18,143 nucleotides of DNA from Trueperaceae bacterium (GTDB lineage Bacteria > Deinococcota > Deinococci > Deinococcales > Trueperaceae). The notes beneath the pieces are model-generated. The model ran no database searches, was not told the origin of the DNA, and saw only the letters and a list, made by a program, of their open reading frames with translations. The position numbers and the translations under genes are program-made. Each line of letters opens with the position of its first letter. Positions within the stretch are counted from its first letter, which is position 1. The stretch spans positions 1 through 18,143 of the forward strand of contig JAGXHO010000017.1 in assembly GCA_024636105.1 (NCBI GenBank). The letters are read 5' to 3'. Positions 7,389-14,168 of the stretch are shown here, piece by piece.

Positions 7389-8790
7389 CGGCCATGGCCT
7401 GCGGGAGCCGCGCGAACAGGTCGGCCCACGCGGCGCGCCCTTCGGCGAAGCGGTGGAGCCGGAAGAACTCGTTCGGCGCGTGGATGTCCTCGTCGCCGAC
7501 CGCGAAGCTGAAGAACACCGTCTCCATCCCGAGGTGGCGCTGGAACGTCGCGCAGATGGGCACGCTGCCGCCCATGCCGATCACCCAGGGCTCGACGCCG
7601 TAGACGGCGCGCAGCGACCCGACCACCGCCTGCAGACCCGGGTGGTCCTCGTCGATCCTGTAGGCGAAGGCGCCGTGGTCGTTCGGCCGGACCTCGAGCG
7701 TGACGCCGGCGGGCAGGTGCGCCCGGAGATGGCGCTCGAGCTTGGCGCGCACGTCGTCCGGGTCCTGATCGGCGACCAGCCGGCAGGTGACCTTCGCGTG
7801 GGCCTCGCTCGGCAGCACCGTCTTCGATCCCTCGCCCAGGTAGCCACCCCACAGACCGTTGAGCTCCAAGGTGGGGCGGTACCATTGGCGCTCGAGCGTC
7901 GAGAACCCGGCCTCGCCGTACGTCGCCGGCGCCCCGACCTCGGCCAGGTACTCGGTGTCGTCGAAGGGCAACGCGCGGGTCGCGGCGCGCAGCGCGTCCG
8001 AGAGCGGCCGCACGTCGTCGTAGAAGCCCGCGACCGCGACGCGCCCATCGTCGTGGTGCAGGCCCGCGACCAGGTCGGCGACGGCGTGGAGCGGGTTCGC
8101 CAGCCCGCCGCCGTGGCGCCCCGAGTGCAGGTCCTTGGACGCGGCCCGCACGGTGAACTCGAGCGCCGCGAGCCCGCGGGTCGAGATCATGGTGGTGGGG
8201 TGGTCGGCGCGCCACATGCCGCCGTCGGCGCTCACGACTAGGTCGGCGCGCAGGCGCTCGCGCTCGGCCACGACGAAGGGGGCGAGCGAGGGGCTGCCGA
8301 TCTCCTCTTCGCCCTCGTACAGGAAGACCACGTTCAACGGCAGCCGCCCCAGCGTCCGGAAGTAGGCGGCGACCACCCCGATCGGGACGGACATCGGCGA
8401 CTTGTCGTCGGAGGCGCCGCGCGCGTAGACGCGCCCGTCGCGCACCGTCGGTTCGAAGGGGGGCGTGGTCCAGCGCTCGACCGGGTCGGGCGGCTGCACG
8501 TCGTAGTGCCCGTACACCAGGATCGTCGGCGCACCTACCGCCCCGCGCCAGGCCGCGGTGACCACCGGGTGGCGGCCGGTCTCGTGCACCTGCACGTCGA
8601 GCGGCCCGGCGGCGCGCAGCTGGTCGGCGACGAACACGGCCGCCCGACGCACGTCGGCCGCATGGCGCGGATCGGCCGAGACGCTCGGGACCCGGATCAG
8701 CTCGAAGAGCGCGGCCAGGTCGGAATCGACGTGCGCTGCGAGGTCGGCGAGGACCGCGGCAGGCGCGAGGTTGGTGGACGCGGCGCTCAC
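7381..8790 (-). CDS. M20-family metallopeptidase (dipeptidase/amidohydrolase)
   Basis: This 469-residue protein is a di-zinc M20 enzyme of the PepV/carnosine-dipeptidase type, which hydrolyses dipeptides or N-acyl amino acids in the cytoplasm. All expected residues are present: His95 and Asp97 in YGHYDVQPP, bridging Asp128 in GASDDKS, catalytic Glu162 and ligand Glu163 in YEGEEEIGS, Asp189 in VVSADGG, the lid-domain His222 in KDLHSGRHGG, and the last ligand His437 in DEDIHAPNEFF. No signal peptide is seen. The GTG start at 8790 overlaps the SDR stop as GTGA. The open frame continues upstream only as a shadow of the SDR gene. Its position between a dehydrogenase and a lyase suggests it releases an amino acid or acyl group in one catabolic route. 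The exact substrate cannot be told from the sequence. Confidence 0.92.
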   Translation of the reverse strand: MSAASTNLAPAAVLADLAAHVDSDLAALFELIRVPSVSADPRHAADVRRAAVFVADQLRAAGPLDVQVHETGRHPVVTAAWRGAVGAPTILVYGHYDVQPPDPVERWTTPPFEPTVRDGRVYARGASDDKSPMSVPIGVVAAYFRTLGRLPLNVVFLYEGEEEIGSPSLAPFVVAERERLRADLVVSADGGMWRADHPTTMISTRGLAALEFTVRAASKDLHSGRHGGGLANPLHAVADLVAGLHHDDGRVAVAGFYDDVRPLSDALRAATRALPFDDTEYLAEVGAPATYGEAGFSTLERQWYRPTLELNGLWGGYLGEGSKTVLPSEAHAKVTCRLVADQDPDDVRAKLERHLRAHLPAGVTLEVRPNDHGAFAYRIDEDHPGLQAVVGSLRAVYGVEPWVIGMGGSVPICATFQRHLGMETVFFSFAVGDEDIHAPNEFFRLHRFAEGRAAWADLFARLPQAMADG

Positions 8791-9566
8791 TTGCCGCCGT
8801 CCACGGAGAGCACCTGGCCGGTCACCCAATCGGCGTAGGGCGAGGCGAAGAACAGCACCGCGTTCGCGATGTCGTCGGGCGTGCCCAAGCGCTTGAGGGC
8901 GATGCGCTCGACGAGCGCCCGCTGACCCTCCTCGCCGTAGCTCTGCCACTGGCGCTCGGTGGTGGGGTTGGAGCGGACGAAGCCGGGCGCGACGTTGTTC
9001 ACCGTGATGCCCCAGGCGCCGAGCTCGTGGGCGAGCTGGCGGGTGAGGCCGATCTGCGCCGCCTTCGCGGACGCGTACGCCTGGATCCCGGTGAGGCTCA
9101 CACCCAGGCCGGCGCCGCTCGAGATGTTGACGATCCGACCCTCCCCCGCCCCCTTCATGCCCTTCGCGACCGCCTGGGCGAAGGCGAACGCGGCGTCCAC
9201 GTTGATGGCGAACAGCGCGCGCCAGTCCTCCGCCGACACCTCCTCGAGCGGCCGCCCCACCTGGCCTGCGACCCCGCCGGCGTTGTTCACGAGCGTGTGC
9301 ACGGGCCCATCGGACTCGGCCTCCGCGACGAAGGTGCGCACGGCCGCGAGGTCGGTGACGTCGACGCGGCGGACCGTCAGCGTCCCGAGGCCGCCGCCGA
9401 CCGCATCGAGACCCGCGACGTCGGCGGCCTCGGCCAGCGCGTCCTCGCGCACGTCGCAGGCCCACACGTCCGCGCCGCGCGCCGCGAAGGCGCGCGCGAT
9501 CGCGCGTCCGAAGCCGTGGGCGGCGCCGGTGACGATGGCGGTGCGGCCGTCGAAGCGGGCGATCAC
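8787..9566 (-). CDS. Short-chain dehydrogenase/reductase (SDR)
   Basis: This 259-residue classical SDR interconverts an alcohol and a ketone with NAD(P). The cofactor motif TGAAHGFG is at 13-20, and Asp38 after the second strand (WACDVR) suggests NAD preference. NNAG is at 94-97, the structural Asn at 122 (FAINVD), the catalytic Ser at about 150 (VNISSGAG), and Tyr164-x3-Lys168 (QAYASAK). The C-terminus ends in GQVLSVDGGK, as usual in FabG-like members. The GTG start at 9566 overlaps the upstream stop as GTGA, and the 3' end overlaps the M20 gene in the same way. A longer upstream reading would be Arg/Gly-rich shadow sequence. The family is certain. The substrate is unknown, though fatty-acid synthesis is unlikely in this operon. 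Confidence 0.93.
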   Translation of the reverse strand: MIARFDGRTAIVTGAAHGFGRAIARAFAARGADVWACDVREDALAEAADVAGLDAVGGGLGTLTVRRVDVTDLAAVRTFVAEAESDGPVHTLVNNAGGVAGQVGRPLEEVSAEDWRALFAINVDAAFAFAQAVAKGMKGAGEGRIVNISSGAGLGVSLTGIQAYASAKAAQIGLTRQLAHELGAWGITVNNVAPGFVRSNPTTERQWQSYGEEGQRALVERIALKRLGTPDDIANAVLFFASPYADWVTGQVLSVDGGK

Positions 9567-10630
9567 GCCGCGCCCCCCGCAAGGGAACGGCGCAGCGCCT
9601 CGAGCACGTCCAAGTTCGCCCGCCCACGGGGGCGCGCGCCGTCCTCGACCTCGCGCACGAGCTCGAGGATGCGCGCCACCAGCGGAGCGCTCGACCCGAC
9701 GGCCGCTGCCTGCCGCGGGATCGGCCCCAGCTGCGCCTCCCCCTCGGTCTTGCGCTTGCGCACCGCCAGGTCGCGCCACACGCCGCTGTGCGTCTTGGCC
9801 GAGCGCCGGTTGAACGCGACCATCGCGTCAAGCGAGCGCTCGGTCACGTCGGGGGCCACGCCCGACAGGAAGGCGGTCGGGTCGAAGCCATCGAAGGGTT
9901 CCGGCGCGACCCCCTGCGCCTGCGCCACGTCGAGCACCTCGCGCGCGATCGCCGCGAAGAGCGCCCGGTACTCGGGCATCGCGTAGCAGTCGGCGATGCC
10001 GTCGTCGGTGAGGGCGGTGGCGAAGATCATCGAACCCACCGCCAGCTTGGACCACAGGTAGCCGAAGATGTTCATCGTGACGACCGCGTCGGGTTCGAAG
10101 GCGCGCACCGCCGCGTGCACCGCGCGCACGCGCGGCGTGTCGCGGCCGTCGAGCTCGCCGAGCACGAAGGCACCGCGGCCGCCGTAGTGGACGACGCCGG
10201 GCTCTTGGTAATCGGCGCCGAAGTTGACGAAGCAGCCCATGGTGCGCTCGGTACCGACCACGTCCGCGATCACCAGCTCGTTGAGGCCGTTCTGGAGCGA
10301 CACGACCACCCCGTCGTCGGCCAGGAACGGCCGTAGACCGCGCGCGGCGGCCTCGGTGGCGTGCGCCTTGACGCACAGGAACACGGTCTCGAAGCGCCCG
10401 GGCACGTCCTCTGGCAGGAAGGCGGGGGCGCGCACGGCGAAGGCGTCGATGGGCCCCTCGATCCGCAGGCCGTGCTCGTGGATCGCGGCCACGTGCTCCG
10501 GCACCACGTCCACGAAGGTCACATCGTGGCCGGCGCGCACGAGGTACGCCCCGACGGTGCCCCCGATCGCGCCGGCGCCGACGATGGCCACGCGAATGCG
10601 ATCGGCGTCCTCCAGCCGATCGCCGCTCAC
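9563..10630 (-). CDS. Ketopantoate reductase-like (ApbA/PanE family) dehydrogenase
   Basis: This 355-residue NADP-type dehydrogenase of the 6PGDH-like fold has the Rossmann motif VAIVGAGAIGG (14-24), FLCVKA (84-89), SLQNGLNE (111-118), the family's catalytic Lys195 in LWSKLAVGS, and a C-terminal domain with RKRKTEGEAQLG that supplies a conserved Glu. E. coli PanE has KLAVNCVIN in that helix; here the Asn positions that hold ketopantoate read Gly199 and Phe203. That argues for a different 2-oxo acid substrate rather than pantothenate synthesis. It is also about 50 residues longer than PanE. The GTG start at 10630 overlaps the creatininase-family stop as GTGA. Its operon neighbours are hydrolases and an SDR, not pan genes. 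The family is sure; the reaction is open. Confidence 0.9.
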   Translation of the reverse strand: MSGDRLEDADRIRVAIVGAGAIGGTVGAYLVRAGHDVTFVDVVPEHVAAIHEHGLRIEGPIDAFAVRAPAFLPEDVPGRFETVFLCVKAHATEAAARGLRPFLADDGVVVSLQNGLNELVIADVVGTERTMGCFVNFGADYQEPGVVHYGGRGAFVLGELDGRDTPRVRAVHAAVRAFEPDAVVTMNIFGYLWSKLAVGSMIFATALTDDGIADCYAMPEYRALFAAIAREVLDVAQAQGVAPEPFDGFDPTAFLSGVAPDVTERSLDAMVAFNRRSAKTHSGVWRDLAVRKRKTEGEAQLGPIPRQAAAVGSSAPLVARILELVREVEDGARPRGRANLDVLEALRRSLAGGAA

Positions 10631-11331
10631 CGGTCCCACCCCCCGTCGAGCAGCGCGCGCGTTTCGGCGACGGCGACGGCCCAGATCCGGAGCATGTCGG
10701 CGTCGGGCTTGGCGTAGGCGCCGCCGTAGTTGCCGTCGCCTACGTAGGCGCGGACCTCGTCGGGCGGCAGGACGCGCAGCAGGTCCAGGTTCAGCGCCGG
10801 CTTGGTGGCGTCGGGCAGGTCCACTCCAGCGAGCCGGGTCCACGGGAAGTTCTCCATCCAGGACGCGTGGCTGGCGTTGGTGTCGACGGAGCGCACCTCG
10901 GCCATCGTCGCCGGCGCCGCCCACCAGTTGTGGAACTTGACGCGCATCTCCGGGTGGTCCATGCCGTACTCGATCGCGAGCGCCGCCGCCGGCTGGTTGC
11001 CGCCGTGGCCGTTGACGATCAGCACCTTCCGGAACCCGGCGCGCCGGATGCCGTCGAGCAGCTCGCGCACCACCCGCACGTAGGTGTCGACACGCAGCGT
11101 CATGCTGCCGGGGTATGCGGCGAAGTACGGCGCGAGGCCGTACGGCAGCGTCGGGAACACGGGCACGCCGAGCGACTCGGCGGCCTCCTCGGCCACGCGC
11201 TCGGCGAGGATCTGGTCGACCGCCAGGCTCATGTAGCCATGCTGCTCGACCGAGCCCAGCGGCAGGACGCAGCGGTCGTCGCCCTGCAGGTAGGCCTCCA
11301 CCTGCATCCAGTTCAGGTCGCGGATCTTCAT
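10627..11331 (-). CDS. Creatininase-family amidohydrolase
   Basis: This 234-residue cytoplasmic metalloenzyme is related to creatininase, which opens or cleaves C-N amide bonds (creatinine, formamidopyrimidine, mycofactocin precursor MftE). Visible ligands are Glu29 and His31 in PLGSVEQHG, Asp39 in LAVDQ, His109 in VNGHGGN, and Glu160 in SHASWMENF, the counterpart of the HAGxxET loop. The second-metal Glu that follows the histidine in true creatininase (NGHYEN) is Gly111 here, as in many family members with NGHGGN, so creatinine itself is unlikely to be the substrate. The ATG at 11331 overlaps the regulator stop as ATGA, with GGAG just upstream. It is the first enzyme of the block and could act early on an imported lactam or amide; that is inference. 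Confidence 0.9.
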   Translation of the reverse strand: MKIRDLNWMQVEAYLQGDDRCVLPLGSVEQHGYMSLAVDQILAERVAEEAAESLGVPVFPTLPYGLAPYFAAYPGSMTLRVDTYVRVVRELLDGIRRAGFRKVLIVNGHGGNQPAAALAIEYGMDHPEMRVKFHNWWAAPATMAEVRSVDTNASHASWMENFPWTRLAGVDLPDATKPALNLDLLRVLPPDEVRAYVGDGNYGGAYAKPDADMLRIWAVAVAETRALLDGGWDR

Positions 11332-12317
11332 GTGGTCTCCTCGGGGGTGGGGCGCGGCGCGCGCGAGGCGCGGACGCGTTCGAAACGGGGGACGAGCACG
11401 CCCTCGACGTGGACGGGGTCGGGGACGTGGCGGTACTCGAAGGCGCGGACGTGCACCGGCAGGCCGTCGAACACGTTCTCGGCCCCGGTGGCCAATACGA
11501 CGACGTCGGCGTCGGCGACGAGCTCAGGGAGGTCGGCGGCGCCCAGGACGCAGACGCGGACGTCGCCGACGTGGCTCGCGAAGCGGTCGACGCCGCGCCG
11601 GAAGGTAGCGACGAACTCGGGGACGGTGCTGACGAGGAGGACGCGCTCCAGCGGGTCGATCTCGGCGAGCGCGACCCGGGTGCGTTGCGCGGGGATGAGC
11701 TGCACCGAGGCGACCTCGGCGCCGTCGGGCAGGCGCCGCGAGAGCTCGTCGACGCGGTGGGCGAAGGTGAGCACGATGTCGGCCTCCGTGAGCGACCTGG
11801 CGACGTCCGGATCGTCGAGCTCGCCGAAGGTGGTGGGCTCCAGGACGTCGCCGGCGCGCAGCTGGCGGGCGAGGTCGGCCACGTAGGCGCGGGTGACGGT
11901 CGGGTACACCCCGACGAACACGAGCCGGAGCGCGGGGAGCGGTGAGGTGTGCGCCACGAGCCGCTGGAAGCGCTCGAGCAGGTCGCGGCGCGCCACGCCG
12001 GCGCGCTCGCCGACGCGCAGCGCGCGGGAGAGCGCGGCGTCGACGTGCGCCGTCGGGGTCGGTCCCGACGGCGCGCCTGCGTCGCCACGGACGAAGGTGC
12101 CCCGGCCCGGGACGGGCTCGATCAACCCCTTCGCCTTGAGCGCCTTGAACACCTGCGACACGGTCACCGGCGATACCCCGAGGTCGGCCGCGAGCTCGCG
12201 CACCGAAGGCAGGCGGCTCCCCGGCGGCACGTCGCCGTTGGTCACCCCGAACTCGATCTGGCCGAGTAGCTGGGTGGTGACGGGTACGGGGAGGTCGCGG
12301 TCGACGTGGAGGCGCAC
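11328..12317 (-). CDS. GntR-family (YtrA-like) transcriptional regulator
   Basis: This 329-residue regulator has an N-terminal GntR winged helix (about 8-77: VPVTTQLLGQIEFGV, then PPGSRLPSVRELAADLGVSP, VTVSQVFKALKAKGLIEPVP and GRGTFV). A spacing of VTVSQVFKAL in the recognition region is typical of the YtrA subfamily. The C-terminal part (about 90-320) is much longer than in YtrA. It has alternating hydrophobic strands such as LRLVFVGVYP, VLLVSTVPEF and ADVVVLATG, suggesting a periplasmic-binding-like or Rossmann-like ligand domain, but I do not recognise it. The GTG start at 12317 has no strong ribosome site. It is the first gene of the minus-strand block, and a 20-bp inverted repeat lies 13 bases upstream of its start, so autoregulation is likely. 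It probably senses a substrate or intermediate of the pathway. Confidence 0.88.
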   Translation of the reverse strand: MRLHVDRDLPVPVTTQLLGQIEFGVTNGDVPPGSRLPSVRELAADLGVSPVTVSQVFKALKAKGLIEPVPGRGTFVRGDAGAPSGPTPTAHVDAALSRALRVGERAGVARRDLLERFQRLVAHTSPLPALRLVFVGVYPTVTRAYVADLARQLRAGDVLEPTTFGELDDPDVARSLTEADIVLTFAHRVDELSRRLPDGAEVASVQLIPAQRTRVALAEIDPLERVLLVSTVPEFVATFRRGVDRFASHVGDVRVCVLGAADLPELVADADVVVLATGAENVFDGLPVHVRAFEYRHVPDPVHVEGVLVPRFERVRASRAPRPTPEETT

Positions 12318-12330
12318 GGTCGAGGGTCAT

Positions 12331-12350
12331 TGTGACACTCGACGGTCACA
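12331..12350. promoter_or_regulatory. Inverted-repeat operator upstream of the GntR gene
   Basis: TGTGAC (12331-12336) and GTCACA (12345-12350) form a perfect 6-bp inverted repeat around an 8-bp centre. The site ends 13 bp from the regulator's GTG start, a typical place for an autoregulatory operator. A related direct copy, CGAGGGTCA, lies at 12321-12329 next to it. That the adjacent GntR protein binds here is inference. Confidence 0.5.
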
Positions 12351-12487
12351 CTTGGGCCGCCGTCGGCGCGGAACTCGGAAACAGGCGCAGCAGGCAGGCG
12401 TGCTGCGCGCTGGCACGCGGCCCGTCCAGGGCGCGGTCCGTCCGTCCCAGACAGCCAGCGGACGACGGGGACACACCCCGCGGCGCG

Positions 12488-12517
12488 TTGACCGATCCTC
12501 CCCCCCGGTGCTATCGT
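12488..12517 (+). promoter_or_regulatory. Promoter of the Dpp-type importer operon
   Basis: TTGACC (12488-12493) and TATCGT (12512-12517) are 18 bp apart, upstream of the binding-protein ATG at 12554. This predicts a leader of about 30 bases containing GGAGGT at 12542-12547. The -35 box is identical to that of the sugar operon promoter at 5252-5247. Confidence 0.55.
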
Positions 12518-12520
12518 TTG

Positions 12521-12529
12521 CGGTCACAC
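12521..12529 (+). promoter_or_regulatory. Second copy of the CGGTCACAC motif at the importer promoter
   Basis: The 9-mer CGGTCACAC, also present at 12343-12351 in the inverted repeat near the regulator, recurs just downstream of the -10 box, at or near the start of transcription. This suggests the GntR protein also controls the importer; that is an inference from one shared 9-mer. Confidence 0.35.
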
Positions 12530-12553
12530 CCGCACTACAACGGAGGTCGCCCC

Positions 12554-14116
12554 ATGCCCATCCGCAGACTCCTCGCCCTCACCCTCGTCCTCGTCCTCGC
12601 CTCGGGCTTCGCCCTGGCGCAGAAGACGCTCACGATCGTGCGCCCCACCGACCCCGTGTCCCTCGACCCGCAACTCGAGACCACCGCGCCCGGCTCCTGG
12701 GTCTTCAGCCAGATCCTCGAGCCGCTCATCACCGTCAACCAACAGATGGAGATCGAGGCGCGGCTCGCGACCTCCTGGGAGTTCATCGACCCCACCCGGC
12801 TGCGCTTCACGCTCCGTCAGGGCGTCACCTTCCACGACGGCACGCCCTTCAACGCCGAAGCGGTGAAGTTCACGTGGGATCGCGCCTTCAACAGCGACCC
12901 GCCCGGGCGCTGGAAGGCGCTCGCTGGCCCCGTCCAGGGCATCGAGATCGTCGACGAGTACACCGTCGACGTCGTCGCGTCCCAGCCGTACGGCCCCATC
13001 CTGTTGACCATGACCATGCCCTACACCGGCATCGTCAGCCCCACCGCCGTCGCAGCGCTCGGCGACGACTTCAGCCGTGCCCCGGTCGGTACCGGCCCCT
13101 TCAAGTTCGTCGAGTGGCGCTCGAACGAGCGGATCACGCTCGAAGCCTTCGACGACTACTGGCGCGGGCGCCCCGCGCTCGATCAGGTCGTCTACCGGAC
13201 CGTCCCCGAAGAGGGCGCGCGCATGCTGTCGCTGCGCACGGGCGAGGCCGACATGGTGCTGCTGCCCAGCCCTGCCGACCTGCCCGCGCTCGAAGCCGAC
13301 CCGGACTTCCTGGTCGAGGGCGCACCCGGCGTCGGCATCTTCTACCTGGCCTTCAACCTCGCGCGCGACGCCGTGGCCGACGTGCGGGTCCGCCAGGCGA
13401 TCGCCCACGCCATCGACCGCGAGCTGATCGTCGAAGCGATCCTCGAGGGCGGCGGCGTGTTGGCCGACTCCGTCATCGGCGCACCGGTGTTCGGTTTCAA
13501 GCCGATGAACCTGCTCGAGCGCTACCCCTACGACCCCGAGCGGGCGGTCGCGCTGCTCGAGGAGGTCGGCTACACCCGCGGCAGCGACGGTTGGATGCGC
13601 GACGCGGCCGGCGAGATCTTCACGCTCGAAGCGCTGCCGTCGAACGGCCGGTCGCTCAAGGACCGCGAGATCGCCGAGACCCTCCAGGAGTTCCTCCGCC
13701 AGGTGGGCATCCAGATGGAGCTCGACCTGTTCGAGTGGGCGACCACCTTCCAGCTCATGCGCGGTGCTACCCTCGACTACGACCTCAACTCGTTCACCTG
13801 GTTCACCACGACCGGCGACGCGGACTACACCATGTACTCCAACTACGTCAGCACCGAAGTGCCGCCGGCGTCGTGGAACCGGTGGCGCTACTCGAACCCG
13901 CAGGTCGACGAGTGGCTCAAGGCGGCGCGCGCCAGCCTCGACGCGGACGAGCGCGCCGAGCTCTACGGCCTCGTGCAGGACCAGTTGGCCATCGACCTGC
14001 CGGCCATCCCGCTCTACGGCAGCTACGAGGTCGCGGCCCTGTCGGCGGACGTGACTGGGTACGTCGCCCACCCCATCCAGTACATCCTCGACCTGTTCCC
14101 GGTCGACAAGCGCTGA
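12554..14116 (+). CDS. Peptide/amide-type ABC transporter solute-binding protein (SBP family 5, DppA/OppA-like)
   Basis: This 520-residue extracytoplasmic protein binds peptides or other oligomeric ligands (nickel, glutathione or sugars in some members). Residues 1-22 (MPIRRLLALTLVLVLASGFA plus LA) form a Sec signal cleaved before Gln23; there is no lipobox cysteine. Family-5 marks are PVSLDPQLETTAPG (about 33-46), ILEPLITVN, a stretch ending RQGVTFHDGTPFNAEAVKFTWDR, the GTGPFKFVEW motif, VRQAIAHAIDRELIVE and the C-terminal DLPAIPLYG. ATG 12554 is chosen because GGAGGT lies 6 bases upstream and the signal peptide begins there; the longer frame from 12332 would bury the signal. It is first in its operon and diverges from the GntR regulator. 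The ligand cannot be predicted from these motifs. Confidence 0.93.
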   Translation: MPIRRLLALTLVLVLASGFALAQKTLTIVRPTDPVSLDPQLETTAPGSWVFSQILEPLITVNQQMEIEARLATSWEFIDPTRLRFTLRQGVTFHDGTPFNAEAVKFTWDRAFNSDPPGRWKALAGPVQGIEIVDEYTVDVVASQPYGPILLTMTMPYTGIVSPTAVAALGDDFSRAPVGTGPFKFVEWRSNERITLEAFDDYWRGRPALDQVVYRTVPEEGARMLSLRTGEADMVLLPSPADLPALEADPDFLVEGAPGVGIFYLAFNLARDAVADVRVRQAIAHAIDRELIVEAILEGGGVLADSVIGAPVFGFKPMNLLERYPYDPERAVALLEEVGYTRGSDGWMRDAAGEIFTLEALPSNGRSLKDREIAETLQEFLRQVGIQMELDLFEWATTFQLMRGATLDYDLNSFTWFTTTGDADYTMYSNYVSTEVPPASWNRWRYSNPQVDEWLKAARASLDADERAELYGLVQDQLAIDLPAIPLYGSYEVAALSADVTGYVAHPIQYILDLFPVDKR

Positions 14117-14124
14117 GCGCCTAC

Positions 14125-14158
14125 GGCGGGCGGGGGTCCGATCGGACTCCCGCCCGCC
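14125..14158 (+). terminator. Long stem-loop between binding-protein and permease genes
   Basis: Arms 14125-14140 and 14143-14158 pair over 16 bp with a single G-U wobble; the formal 2-base loop would open to about 6 in practice. It starts 8 bases after the binding-protein stop and ends 10 bases before the permease ATG, with no U-run. It probably acts as an attenuator or 3'-end protector that gives more binding protein than permease. Confidence 0.65.
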
Positions 14159-14168
14159 ACCTCTCGTC

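Larger units (their letters stand above)
12318..12553. other. Divergent control region between regulator block and peptide importer
   Basis: This 236-bp gap holds the 20-bp inverted repeat near the regulator gene, a plus-strand promoter and a second copy of the motif near the importer. The middle part (about 12355-12480) is GC-rich, and I see no gene, tRNA or recognisable riboswitch in it. A continuous plus frame from 12332 exists but is Arg/Pro-rich and lacks coding character. I could not find a convincing minus-strand promoter for the regulator. Confidence 0.6.

Noticed and set aside
8791..9831. Upstream extension of the M20 frame to an 816-residue fusion
   Set aside because: The added segment is a low-complexity Arg/Gly shadow of the SDR gene. 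The M20 domain is complete from GTG 8790.
10631..12088. Upstream extension of the PanE-like frame to an 841-residue fusion
   Set aside because: It covers the creatininase-like and GntR genes in a shadow frame rich in Ser/Arg/Pro. The Rossmann motif begins right after GTG 10630.
12318..12420. A minus-strand promoter for the GntR gene (for example CACAAT at 12328-12333)
   Set aside because: No acceptable -35 box lies 16-18 bp upstream. It may be a leaderless transcript, as is common in Deinococcus, but the sequence alone does not show it.
12332..12553. A longer N-terminus for the family-5 binding protein from ATG 12332
   Set aside because: It would bury the signal peptide behind 74 Arg/Pro-rich residues and span the promoter. 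ATG 12554 has a perfect ribosome site.
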